Source: Sulfurimonas crateris (lineage in GTDB: Bacteria; Campylobacterota; Campylobacteria; Campylobacterales; Sulfurimonadaceae). Taken from it: a stretch of 64,000 bases of DNA. Positions 1 through 7,813 of the stretch are shown one piece after another. Location: positions 1 through 64,000 of the forward strand of contig NZ_SZPX01000007.1 of the NCBI RefSeq assembly GCF_005217605.1, in the 5' to 3' direction. The number at the start of each line of letters is the position of its first letter. Position 1 is the stretch's first letter. Under the pieces are notes generated by a model. That model was not told the DNA's origin. It searched no databases and worked only from the letters and a program-made list of their open reading frames with translations. The translations under genes were made by a program, and so were the position numbers.

Positions 1-112
1 TGGCTATAGAGAGAGGGAAACGCCTGGCCCCATTCCGAACCCAGAAGCTAAGCCTCTCATCGCTGATAATACTGCATCTTTCAGGTGTGGAAACGTAGGT
101 CGCTGCCTAGTT
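1..112 (+). rRNA. rrf: 5S ribosomal RNA, 5' end probably cut by the window
   Basis: The stretch around 20-60 carries the conserved 5S core (GAAACGCC, CCCATTCCGAACCC, AGAAGCTAAGCC) and 95-110 carries the closing GTAGGTCGCTGCCTAG. The 3' GCTGCCTAG should pair with a 5' strand not seen here, so a few bases of the 5' end lie left of the window. It is the last gene of an rRNA operon that would run into the window from the left. The 3' end is approximate. Confidence 0.9.
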
Positions 113-227
113 GGTCATTTCTTCTACTAACTTATTTAATCAATCTAAATTATTTAAATCAAATCTTTTAATCAGTTATTAACTGATATACTTCTAAAAT
201 CTTACTCACAACCACTTAGGATATAAA

Positions 228-743
228 ATGAAATATATACTATCTTTAGCAACACTGCTGCTATTTCTTACAGGGTGTTCTACTACAACATATACAAAAA
301 AGATAATTCACGGAGAGATTCAAGACAAAGAGGTTCTCATAGCTGCAAGAGACGGCAGTTTTAAACTTCAAGGAGAGTTTAGCGCTCCATTTCAAAGCTC
401 AATTCACTATCACTCTTTAAATATCGGCGGTGAGAAGTTTATAAAAGGGTATAGAAGAGCTTTAGAGTTTGGAGCAAAGCATGTTCTTGTAAAAGTTCCA
501 TCTCAAGAGAAAGAGCTATACGGTGTTTTAGCACTTGAAGATGCAGATGAGAGAGGTTTTGGTCCAGGTACGCTCTCATATAAGATAATTATCCCAGAGC
601 CATACATAAAGGCGGCAAATAACGGGAAGATCTCTGTCGTATATGAGTACTACCGCATAAAAGATGATGCACTTTTTGATAACAGCAATATAAAGAAGTA
701 TTCATGGATATTGTGGTTAAGCGATAAGGATATATTTAAGTGA
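228..743 (+). CDS. small lipoprotein of unknown function
   Basis: A 171-residue protein with a short signal peptide ending in a lipobox (LTGC, Cys17), so it should be exported and lipid-anchored, probably at the outer membrane. No family is recognised for the mature part, which has mixed charged and beta-type sequence and no further membrane segments. The ATG follows AGGATATAAA, a reasonable ribosome site. Its stop overlaps the GTG start of the next gene by 4 bases (GTGA), so both are probably translated together. It is the first gene after the rRNA operon. Confidence 0.7.
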   Translation: MKYILSLATLLLFLTGCSTTTYTKKIIHGEIQDKEVLIAARDGSFKLQGEFSAPFQSSIHYHSLNIGGEKFIKGYRRALEFGAKHVLVKVPSQEKELYGVLALEDADERGFGPGTLSYKIIIPEPYIKAANNGKISVVYEYYRIKDDALFDNSNIKKYSWILWLSDKDIFK

Positions 744-1324
744 AGATCTTTCTATCTACATTAGCATCTATAGCATCGCTTAGCGCTTACGAACTTATTC
801 ATATATCTAACTCCGTTGATATGCAAAGCTTAGAAGAGCTTAGCAAAAAGTATAAAAAAGATGTTGTCATAAGTGATAGTCGTGCCTACTTGGTTCCGAG
901 CGAGTGTCTGCTTGAGAGATATTTCGGCGGACTTAGTCAAAATAGTGTAGAGCTTCCAAACAGCGAGCTTTACTATAGTTCTCATGCAGTCAATGAGAAG
1001 ATCTTTGATGCAAAAGATGCGCAAGAGATCGAAGAGGAGATCGCTAAACAGAATATAAGCGACACTATAGAAGCGAAAGAGGCAAAAGAGTTCTTACAGG
1101 ATAGCAGTGGACGACTCTTTGGCGGGCTAAGTCAAGGTGTACTGGATCTTAAAGCACAAAAAAATATTGTAAAAGATGTACCAAAAGAGAGCACAGCACA
1201 GCGAAATCCCGAGTGCAGAGTTTTGGACGACAGTTCAGGCTATGAGATAAGAGGTGCAAAAAATCTACAAATCTACAGCGATCAAAAGATCATTAATATA
1301 AAAGAGAGCATACTTTTTAAGTAA
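740..1324 (+). CDS. exported protein of unknown function with an internal FGGLSQ repeat
   Basis: A 194-residue protein starting at GTG 740, translationally coupled to the lipoprotein upstream. The N-terminus (about 16 residues, hydrophobic, ending SLSAYE) looks like a signal peptide. The sequence FGGLSQ occurs twice, near residues 63 and 127, each preceded by an Arg-containing segment and followed by an acidic/hydrophobic stretch, suggesting two copies of one short unit. Three cysteines are not in a known metal motif. The family is not recognised; an envelope role beside its lipoprotein partner is inference. Confidence 0.6.
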   Translation: MKIFLSTLASIASLSAYELIHISNSVDMQSLEELSKKYKKDVVISDSRAYLVPSECLLERYFGGLSQNSVELPNSELYYSSHAVNEKIFDAKDAQEIEEEIAKQNISDTIEAKEAKEFLQDSSGRLFGGLSQGVLDLKAQKNIVKDVPKESTAQRNPECRVLDDSSGYEIRGAKNLQIYSDQKIINIKESILFK

Positions 1325-1692
1325 AATTACTCTCTTGCGCCTAGTTATGGTCTCTTGGGCGATTTTACTTCACGTGTAATATAATAAAATTGTTACATAT
1401 ATGTTACACAACTACACGTTATGATAATTTTATCACGCTTTTTTAATAATCCCAAAAAGATAATCTATATAATATCAACCGTACCAAAATATACAAAAAA
1501 CTTATATAAAAGCTAAATAGGGCATTTTTTATAGCATATATTGATTTTAGTTATATGCAAAGATTATATATCTGACAAATTAAAGATAATTATTAAGCTT
1601 GGCTTATGTTTGTTTACTATTCGTTTAAGAAACGGTTAAAAATTACTCTCCTATAATGCTTACATTCTAAAAAATTACTCGTAGGAGAGAAA
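1321..1692. other. intergenic region upstream of the porin gene
   Basis: About 370 bases without a supported gene. It holds a possible long stem (GTAAAAT at 1321-1327 with ATTTTAC at 1362-1368, enclosing CGCC/GGCG at 1338-1341 and 1358-1361), a direct repeat TGTTACA near 1391-1408, a short palindrome TGATAA-TT-TTATCA near 1421-1436, and the porin promoter at its right end. The middle part (1440-1600) is simply AT-rich. No tRNA or small ORF with a good ribosome site was found. Confidence 0.5.
1652..1657 (+). promoter_or_regulatory. -10 promoter element of the FadL-type porin gene
   Basis: TATAAT, 36 bases before the ATG, giving a short leader with a clear ribosome site GGAG at 1684-1687. No good -35 is visible, as usual for the housekeeping sigma factor of Campylobacterota. 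An 11-base direct repeat AAAAATTACTC lies on each side (1638-1648 and 1670-1680). Confidence 0.55.
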
Positions 1693-2985
1693 ATGAAAAG
1701 AACAATTAAACTTGCAGTGGTAGCTGCTTTAGCTTTAGGTGCAACATCTGCATTCGCAACGAATGGTTCAACGCTGATGGGTGTCGGTGCCAAGTCTCGT
1801 GGTATGGGTGGTGTTGGTATTGCAACAGGAATGGGGGCAGAGTCAACTTTGTCAAACCCTGCTTTAATAACTACTATTAAAGGTAATAATGAAGTCTCTT
1901 TCGGGGGAACTGTTTTTATGCCAGACATAGAAACTAATAACAATATGGTTCTTTCTGATGGACTTGGTGGATATGATATGTCTCAAGTTGGAACACAAAC
2001 TAGTGACTCTGATTTTTTTGTTATCCCTTCTGTTTCTTTGGCTTCTAAAGTTAATGATAACTTCTACTGGGGTATCGGTATGTGGGGAACAGGCGGCTTA
2101 GGTGTTGATTATCGTGGTGATGCATCACATATGGATATGGTTACTGCTCTTCAAACTATGCAGTTTGGTGTTCCATTAGCATATACAGCTAATGGTTTCA
2201 GTGTTGGTATTACTCCAATAGTTCAATACAGTTCTTTAGATATTAATTATGTTATGTCTTCAGGACTACAGAATAATATGGCTGCTGCTTTAGGTGATCC
2301 TAGTTTCGGTATAACTGATGACTTAAGTGTGGGAGCAGGTGCAGCGCAAGATTTATCTGTTGGTTTTAATCTTGGTATGGCTTATGAGACAAATGGTTTC
2401 ACTATTGGTGCTGTTTATAAATCAGAAATTAAATTTAATATTGATGATCAATTGTCAAATGCAATAAACCCAATGATTCCAATGAGTCCAAGTGGATATA
2501 CACAAGATGAAATGGCTACTCCAGCTGAATATGGTATTGGTGTTAGCTATACAATGCAAGGGCATACTATAGCAGTTGACTATAAAAATATTAACTGGGA
2601 AGATGCTGAAGTTTATAAAGATTTTGGCTGGGAAGACCAAGATGTTATCGCAGTAGGTTATGAGTATGCTACTGACGGCTGGGCACTACGTGCAGGTTAC
2701 CAGTATGCAGAGAGTGCTGTTCAAGACAATACAGGTAAAAATTTGACATTAGATAGTTACGGTTTCGATATCACTAACACATTCAACATGTTAGGTTTTC
2801 CTGGTACTCAGGAGTCTCACATATCTCTTGGTGGTACTTATGCATTTAATGAAACTATTTCTATGGATTTAGCTGTTGTTTATGGCTTAGAAAATGAAGA
2901 AAAAATGACCAATTTTCTAGGTCAAGACATTACAACTAAACACTCTGAGCAAAGCTATACAGTTCAACTTAACTACGCGTTCTAA
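1693..2985 (+). CDS. FadL/OmpP1/TodX family outer membrane transport protein
   Basis: A 430-residue outer membrane beta-barrel protein. Residues 1-22 form a signal peptide (cleavage near AFA-TNG), followed by the family-typical start GSTLMGVGAKSRGMGGVG and the AESTLSNPA segment, which in FadL forms the N-terminal hatch region. The rest alternates polar and hydrophobic residues as in barrel strands, and the chain ends in Phe (LNYAF), the usual outer membrane insertion signal. The family moves long-chain fatty acids and other hydrophobic compounds across the outer membrane; the substrate here is unknown. It is a single gene with its own promoter and terminator, and is probably well expressed. 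Confidence 0.88.
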   Translation: MKRTIKLAVVAALALGATSAFATNGSTLMGVGAKSRGMGGVGIATGMGAESTLSNPALITTIKGNNEVSFGGTVFMPDIETNNNMVLSDGLGGYDMSQVGTQTSDSDFFVIPSVSLASKVNDNFYWGIGMWGTGGLGVDYRGDASHMDMVTALQTMQFGVPLAYTANGFSVGITPIVQYSSLDINYVMSSGLQNNMAAALGDPSFGITDDLSVGAGAAQDLSVGFNLGMAYETNGFTIGAVYKSEIKFNIDDQLSNAINPMIPMSPSGYTQDEMATPAEYGIGVSYTMQGHTIAVDYKNINWEDAEVYKDFGWEDQDVIAVGYEYATDGWALRAGYQYAESAVQDNTGKNLTLDSYGFDITNTFNMLGFPGTQESHISLGGTYAFNETISMDLAVVYGLENEEKMTNFLGQDITTKHSEQSYTVQLNYAF

Positions 2986-3003
2986 GAACTCTCTCTACAT
3001 ATA

Positions 3004-3034
3004 GTGTACCGCCTATTTGGCGGTACACATTTTA
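3004..3034 (+). terminator. terminator hairpin after the porin gene
   Basis: GTGTACCGCC (3004-3013), loop TATTT, GGCGGTACAC (3019-3028), then ATTTTAT. A 10-bp perfect GC-containing stem placed 18 bases after the porin stop is good evidence for an intrinsic terminator, although the T tract is short. Confidence 0.75.
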
Positions 3035-3080
3035 TGAAAAACCAGCGAAAAAACTTCAGTAGATTTACAGAATTGTGTGT

Positions 3081-3086
3081 TATAAT
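3081..3086 (+). promoter_or_regulatory. -10 element of the DUF302 lipoprotein gene, with a nearby inverted repeat
   Basis: TATAAT 71 bases before the ATG at 3157. Just downstream, 3103-3118 holds GTGATA-GTTT-TATCAC, and a second ATCAC half follows. The inverted repeat would sit just after the transcription start, where a repressor could act. A similar TGATAA/TTATCA element lies near 1421-1436. Confidence 0.45.
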
Positions 3087-3156
3087 ATCTTAAATTTACT
3101 TTGTGATAGTTTTATCACTTTTATCACAAAATAAACTCTACAAACAAAGGAAATAT

Positions 3157-3744
3157 ATGTTAAGAAATATAATGATGGGACTTTCTACACTAATGGTTGC
3201 ATTTGTGTTTAGTGGTTGTTCATATTTAAATATGGGTAAAGTTTTTGTATTTGATTTTTCAGGAGAAACAAGAACCGCTTACGCTAAGATGATGGGCACT
3301 ATCGGTGAGACCGGAGATCCTGCACAGGCTATGATGCTTGAGTTTAAAGTTGTTGATGATGTAACTGAAGAAGAGGTCATAGAGTCTATTCAATCAGTAG
3401 CGCTTGAGTACAACATGATGGTTGTAGGCGAGAAAAATATGTTCAACCTAGAAGATGCAAAAGCTGAAGAGGTAAAACATGCAAGAATTATTGAGCTTTG
3501 TTCACTAAGCGTTGCTAAGAAGATGTTTAACCACTCACGTTACTATGGCGGGTTTATGCCTTGTAGAATTGTGTTTGTAGAGTATGGAAACGGCGATAGA
3601 TACCTTATCACTATGGATATGACTTTGGCACTTTACGGCGGAACTGATAAGAAGCCGATCAATGACGATCTTTTTGAAGATATGTTAAGAGTAAAAGAGG
3701 CTATGGAGAAGATTCCAGAGAAAGCTGCAAGAGGCGATTTCTAA
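3157..3744 (+). CDS. DUF302 domain lipoprotein
   Basis: A 195-residue exported lipoprotein: signal peptide with lipobox FSGC, then a DUF302-type domain in the C-terminal half (SLSVAKKMFNHSRYYGGFMP followed by CRIVFVEYGNGDRY, matching the family pattern of a Pro-Cys-Arg beta segment). DUF302 has no settled function. I choose ATG 3157, because AAAGG lies 7 bases before it and the lipoprotein signal begins there; an in-frame GTG at 3103 lacks a ribosome site and would spoil the signal peptide. The gene stands alone and faces purM. Confidence 0.75.
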   Translation: MLRNIMMGLSTLMVAFVFSGCSYLNMGKVFVFDFSGETRTAYAKMMGTIGETGDPAQAMMLEFKVVDDVTEEEVIESIQSVALEYNMMVVGEKNMFNLEDAKAEEVKHARIIELCSLSVAKKMFNHSRYYGGFMPCRIVFVEYGNGDRYLITMDMTLALYGGTDKKPINDDLFEDMLRVKEAMEKIPEKAARGDF

Positions 3745-3762
3745 GCCACTTGGCTTTGCCAG

Positions 3763-3800
3763 AAGCAGTGAAGATTTTCTTCACCGCTTTAAACTATAAA
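3763..3800. terminator. bidirectional terminator between the DUF302 gene and purM
   Basis: AAGC-A-GTGAAG (3763-3773), loop ATTTT, CTTCAC-C-GCTT (3779-3789) with A/T-rich flanks on both sides. It sits between two convergent genes and could stop transcription from either side. A smaller AAGCC/GGCTT stem lies at the DUF302 stop. Confidence 0.55.
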
Positions 3801-3803
3801 ATT

Positions 3804-4799
3804 TTAAACTAAAACCGCTTCTCTTTTTCCCTCTTTGATTTCACCGATAATATAACCGTCTGTTTTAGCAAGTACGTTCTCTACATCTTTATCTTTTACG
3901 ACCAAGATCATACCGACACCCATATTGAATGCTCTAAACATCTCATCCATCTCTACATGCTGTGAAATAAGCTCAAAAATAGGGAGTATTTTAATAGAGT
4001 CTCTTTTTATCTCAGCTCTTAGGTTTTGAGGTAGAACACGGGGAAGATTCTCGACTATTCCGCCGCCTGTGATGTGAGCTAGTGCGACTACACTCTCTTT
4101 GATCTCTTTGAATGTTTTGACGTAGATGCGTGTAGGCTCTAAAAGAGTCTCTATAAGAGGTTTGCCATCAAACTCATCTTCAAACTTCATACCCATCTTC
4201 TCGAACAGTACTTTACGTGCTAGAGAGAAGCCGTTTGAGTGAAGCCCTGAACTTGGAAGCGCTATGAGTTTGTCTCCCGCTCTTACAAGTGATACTCTGT
4301 CCATCTCACTCTTCTCTGCTACGCCCACAGCAAACCCTGCAAGGTCATAATCATCTTGTGAGTACATTCCCGGCATCTCTGCAGTCTCTCCGCCGATAAG
4401 GGCACATTCGCTTCTTCTACACCCCTCTGCAATACCTGCGACAACATTGGTAGCAGCAGCAACGTCAAGTTTTCCCGTAGCGTAGTAGTCTAGGAAAAAA
4501 GATGGCGTGCCGAAGTTGCAAATGAGGTCATTAACGCACATAGCAACAAGGTCGATGCCTACTGTGTTGTGTATGCCTGAGTCGATTGCGAGCTTTAGTT
4601 TGGTTCCGACACCGTCGGTTGCAGCAAGCATAACCGGTTCTTTGAAGCCCTTTGGCAGCTCAAACGCTCCCGCAAAAGAGCCTATACCGCCGATAACACC
4701 CGGGATCTGTGTAGATTTTACTAAAGGTTTGATGTTCTCAACAAAACTATTGCCGGCATCTATGTCGACACCTGCATCTTTGTAGCTTATTTGGCTCAT
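3804..4799 (-). CDS. purM: phosphoribosylformylglycinamidine cyclo-ligase (AIR synthetase)
   Basis: A 331-residue cytosolic enzyme catalysing the fifth step of purine synthesis: FGAM plus ATP gives AIR. The whole family length is present, with the N-terminal SYKDAGVDIDAGN, the glycine-rich GGIGSFAGAF, the ATP-site LAATDGVGTKLKLA and DLVAMCVNDL, the GGETAEMPG motif, and the C-terminal HITGGGIVENLPRVLP. All are hallmarks of PurM. The ATG at 4799 is the natural N-terminus of the family. It is not in an operon with other pur genes here. Confidence 0.97.
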   Translation of the reverse strand: MSQISYKDAGVDIDAGNSFVENIKPLVKSTQIPGVIGGIGSFAGAFELPKGFKEPVMLAATDGVGTKLKLAIDSGIHNTVGIDLVAMCVNDLICNFGTPSFFLDYYATGKLDVAAATNVVAGIAEGCRRSECALIGGETAEMPGMYSQDDYDLAGFAVGVAEKSEMDRVSLVRAGDKLIALPSSGLHSNGFSLARKVLFEKMGMKFEDEFDGKPLIETLLEPTRIYVKTFKEIKESVVALAHITGGGIVENLPRVLPQNLRAEIKRDSIKILPIFELISQHVEMDEMFRAFNMGVGMILVVKDKDVENVLAKTDGYIIGEIKEGKREAVLV

Positions 4800-4869
4800 T
4801 TATGGCTCCGATATTAAAAGTACGAAATTATACCCCATCGGAGTTAAAGCCAGAGTTAAAGAGGAGTTC

Positions 4870-5052
4870 CTATTTGATAGAGCACTTTTTGGAGATAATG
4901 CAGAGCGGACAGAAATTTGCAATACCTGCAATAAGAGGTAAAACACCTAGATAGAACCACGCATTGCCCGTAATAAAACCTGTTGCAATAAGCGCTACGC
5001 CCGCTACTATTCTGATAACTCTACAGTTTTTTCTAATTTTGTCGTAATTCAT
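4870..5052 (-). CDS. small membrane protein, DUF2892 (YgaP-type membrane domain)
   Basis: A 60-residue protein with two hydrophobic segments (about residues 12-30 and 31-46) and the DUF2892 pattern of a basic N-terminus, RIVAGVALIATG, then FCPLCIISKKC near the end. The CPLC pair resembles the cysteines found in this family, which is often coupled to rhodanese or other sulfur-handling proteins. The ATG follows GGAATCAG. It lies just downstream of the FccB-like flavoprotein on the same strand, and a shared role in sulfur metabolism is a guess from that. Confidence 0.7.
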   Translation of the reverse strand: MNYDKIRKNCRVIRIVAGVALIATGFITGNAWFYLGVLPLIAGIANFCPLCIISKKCSIK

Positions 5053-5162
5053 TCTGATTCCATAATGTAAGGTTTATAACTTAAATTGATTTAAATTATT
5101 ACGCGATTATATCTAAAAATGGAAAATATCAGATAGATAGAGCCAAAGATGTTCTCTTTGGC

Positions 5163-6500
5163 TTATGCATCAAACATATCTGAGTAGAGAGCATCTGCCC
5201 AGTCGTAGATGGACTCTGCATTTACAGCTCCATCTTTTTTCCAATCTTCGCTGCTTATGGTATTTGCAAAACTAAAGACTATGTTCTTATCGTAAGCATA
5301 CTCAGTATAGATGTAGATAGCTCTTTCAGGCTCTATGGAGACTGCCGAAAAACAGCTTGTAATAGGAGTACGCCACTTTACAGGTGCGCTTTTGTTGATC
5401 TTTTGCGCGATGTGAGAAGCTACATATTTACCTTCAATGTTTGAAGTGTTTCCGGATTTTGAGAAGCCCATTGGACGGGAGTCTCCGGTAATGTAAACAT
5501 TTTTTGCATCTATCGCCTCGTATGTCAGTTGATTGATATGCGCTTCAAGTTTGTTTTTTGCATCTTTAGCAAGTCCTACACGCTCTAATATCTTCGCACC
5601 TCTTACCTGAGGATAGAAAGCGGCATCTTCAAACTCAAACTCTTCAAATTCAGTATAGACTACTTTGTTGTCAAGATCAATCTCTGCGATCTTTGCTGCA
5701 GGTACATACTCCAAGTAGTCAGCGTAAAGCTCATCAAAAGCTGATTTAAATCCCTGCTCTTTAATGGTGATGGAGTTGTTTGCGTCAAGCAGGATAACTT
5801 TTGCATTTAGTTTTTTCTGTTTGAAGTAGTCGGCTATGACGCATGCTCTCTCATAGGGAGCGGGAAGACATCTGTAGTTTCCTGCAGGAACCGTGAGGAT
5901 AAAATTGCCGCCTTTGAAGTTTTTTATCTTGTTTTTTAGGGTTATATGCTCAGATCCAGGCATAAAACCAGCAGGATATTCGTGGCGAAGTCTGTTTTCA
6001 AATGCAATGTCATTTGTCCAGCGAGAGTAGTCGTAGTCAATGCCCGGAGCAAAGACTAGGTAGTCGTAGGCTATATCTCCATTGCTTGTCTTTAATATCT
6101 GATTCTCTTTATCAAGGTCAATAGCGGTTGCTTGAAAGTAGATGTAGTTGTTATTTCTTGCCGCTTGAAGATAGTCATGCGTTAAGTACTCTATGTCAAC
6201 CTTGTCTACAAGCCATAGATTGCTGACAGGGCAAGAGATAAACTGGTTCTTTTGTTCAACCAAGATCACATCTGCACTAGGCGCAAATATTTTTGTATAT
6301 TTTGCAACTGAGAGTCCCGACCATCCGCCGCCTACAACGACGACTCTAGGGTTTTTAGTTTCATGCAGCGGAGCTTTATAGTTTGTGCGTGAGTCGCTAT
6401 TTGACTCTTTTTTTGATTTAGATTCAGGATTAGCGCTAAGCGTAGAAGAAGCAAGTGCTAGGCCCGAGAGTGCTAAAGCTTCTCTTCTTGAAATTGCCAT
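5163..6500 (-). CDS. flavocytochrome c sulfide dehydrogenase-type flavoprotein (FccB/SoxF family)
   Basis: A 445-residue FAD protein probably oxidising sulfide in the periplasm. It has a Tat signal (SRREALALSG at the start), then the dinucleotide fold VVVVGGGWSGLSVAK, ISCPVSNLWL, a cysteine in YRCLPAPYER and another in TSCFSAVS; the last two match the redox cysteines of the FccB family. The C-terminal part resembles the FCSD flavin-binding domain. ATG 6500 is chosen because AAGGAT precedes it and the Tat motif follows directly; an upstream ATG at 6539 has no ribosome site. No cytochrome partner (FccA) is adjacent, so it may work with another electron acceptor. A quinone-reducing SQR role is less likely given the Tat signal and FCSD features. 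Confidence 0.85.
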   Translation of the reverse strand: MAISRREALALSGLALASSTLSANPESKSKKESNSDSRTNYKAPLHETKNPRVVVVGGGWSGLSVAKYTKIFAPSADVILVEQKNQFISCPVSNLWLVDKVDIEYLTHDYLQAARNNNYIYFQATAIDLDKENQILKTSNGDIAYDYLVFAPGIDYDYSRWTNDIAFENRLRHEYPAGFMPGSEHITLKNKIKNFKGGNFILTVPAGNYRCLPAPYERACVIADYFKQKKLNAKVILLDANNSITIKEQGFKSAFDELYADYLEYVPAAKIAEIDLDNKVVYTEFEEFEFEDAAFYPQVRGAKILERVGLAKDAKNKLEAHINQLTYEAIDAKNVYITGDSRPMGFSKSGNTSNIEGKYVASHIAQKINKSAPVKWRTPITSCFSAVSIEPERAIYIYTEYAYDKNIVFSFANTISSEDWKKDGAVNAESIYDWADALYSDMFDA

Positions 6501-6599
6501 TTTATAAATCCTTTTTAAAAAGTGTGAAGATATTATCATTTTTTGACTTACCGAGAGCTTATTTTTAGCATAGGAAAATAGTGAGCGGCAGAGAGTATT

Positions 6600-7211
6600 A
6601 TGTTATTTAAAACAAATATGCTAAAATCGCAGCAAAAGAAATACAAAAATTTAGGAATTTTAAATATGAGAGATTTTATTTACGCTGAAATGATGGTTCA
6701 CGTACCTATGTGTACATCCAAAGAGGCAAAAGATGTTTTAATAATAAGCGACAATGCGCAAAAACTGAGTCAAGAGGCGGCAAGACACGGTGAGGCAAAT
6801 GTAAAAGTTGTAGGATGCTCTCTCAATGAGGTCAGCTCTTTAGATGATGATAACTACGATGTAGTAATATCTGAGATGGGAAATGATGCTGCGCTCTTCT
6901 CTCACCTAAACCGCGTTTTGAAAAAAGATGGACTATTGGTGACAAAACACCCATCACTTGAGAGCGTAGAGGAGAACAAGAGTTTGATGAGCATGCTTGG
7001 GAAGTTTTTCAAGATCATTATGCCTTACAATATCGGGGATGGCACAACTGCTCTTCTTGCTTCAAAAGAGTATCATCCGACAGCCGATATAAATCTTCAG
7101 CGTGCAGATATGATCGATGGGCTTAGTTACTACAACAGCGATATTCACCCTGCGGCATTTGCGATGGGCAACTATATTCGTAAAGAGTATCTAGGGATCA
7201 TCAAAAACTAA
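6600..7211 (+). CDS. spermidine synthase-like protein without the usual catalytic motif
   Basis: A 203-residue protein with the fold of polyamine aminopropyltransferases: RDFIYAEMMVHVP corresponds to the conserved DEFxYHEMMxHVP segment, followed by a Rossmann-like methyltransferase core (DVLIISDN, NVKVVGCS, NYDVVISEMGND, LNRVLKKDGLLVTKH). In active spermidine synthases the strand after YDVI reads D-S/T-T/S-D-P; here it is ISEMGND, so the proton-abstracting Asp is not in its usual place. The N-terminal beta domain is also short. ATG 6600 keeps the alignable N-terminal segment; ATG 6666 after AGGAATTTTAAAT is an alternative. It heads a coupled run with coaE (1-base overlap). Function as a true spermidine synthase is doubtful. 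Confidence 0.65.
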   Translation: MLFKTNMLKSQQKKYKNLGILNMRDFIYAEMMVHVPMCTSKEAKDVLIISDNAQKLSQEAARHGEANVKVVGCSLNEVSSLDDDNYDVVISEMGNDAALFSHLNRVLKKDGLLVTKHPSLESVEENKSLMSMLGKFFKIIMPYNIGDGTTALLASKEYHPTADINLQRADMIDGLSYYNSDIHPAAFAMGNYIRKEYLGIIKN

Positions 7212-7813
7212 TGGCGTTCAAGTATGCTATAGCACTCACGGGAGGGATCGCTACGGGCAAGAGTACCGTAGCGTCTCTGCTGGCACTAAACGGCATGAGG
7301 GTTATAGATGCAGACACCATATCTCACGAGATTCTGGACGCTTCATCTGAGTGGGTAAGAGAAAATTTCGGAGATGAGTTTATAGAGGGTTCAAGAGTAG
7401 ACAGAGCAAAACTCGGAACTTTGGTTTTTTCCGATAAAGAGGCAAAGAAAAAACTAGAGGATTTTTTGCATCCAAAGATAAGAGCTGAGATAGAGCGAAG
7501 AAGCAAGAAGCAGGACAGCTTTAAATTTCCCTATCTCATCGATATTCCGCTCTTTTTTGAAAACGGCGCTTACGATATAAAAGAGAGCGTTGTCGTATAT
7601 GTTCCAAAAGATATTCAGCTAGAGAGATTTATGAAGCGAAACGGCTACTCAAAAGAGGAGTCACTCAGACGAATAGAGTCTCAGATGGATATAGAGGAGA
7701 AGAGAAAAAGAGCGACTTGGATTATAGACAACTCAAAAGACTTAAAGCATCTTCAGCGGGAGTGTGAAGAGTTTGTAGAGAAGATAAAAGCCAAATATCT
7801 GGAGAAAAAATGA
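7211..7813 (+). CDS. coaE: dephospho-CoA kinase
   Basis: A 200-residue cytosolic kinase for the last step of coenzyme A synthesis. The P-loop ALTGGIATGKSTVA at the N-terminus, the DADTISHEIL segment, FLHPKIRAE and the LIDIPLFFENG and RRIESQM motifs are all typical. Length is normal. It starts with an ATG overlapping the previous stop by one base (TAATG) and ends overlapping dapF by four bases (ATGA), so the three genes are probably one translationally coupled operon. Confidence 0.95.
   Translation: MAFKYAIALTGGIATGKSTVASLLALNGMRVIDADTISHEILDASSEWVRENFGDEFIEGSRVDRAKLGTLVFSDKEAKKKLEDFLHPKIRAEIERRSKKQDSFKFPYLIDIPLFFENGAYDIKESVVVYVPKDIQLERFMKRNGYSKEESLRRIESQMDIEEKRKRATWIIDNSKDLKHLQRECEEFVEKIKAKYLEKK

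Noticed and set aside
1371-1410. CACGTG and the TGTTACA repeat as specific regulator sites
   Set aside because: Short motifs in AT-rich DNA with no second supporting occurrence; chance cannot be excluded.
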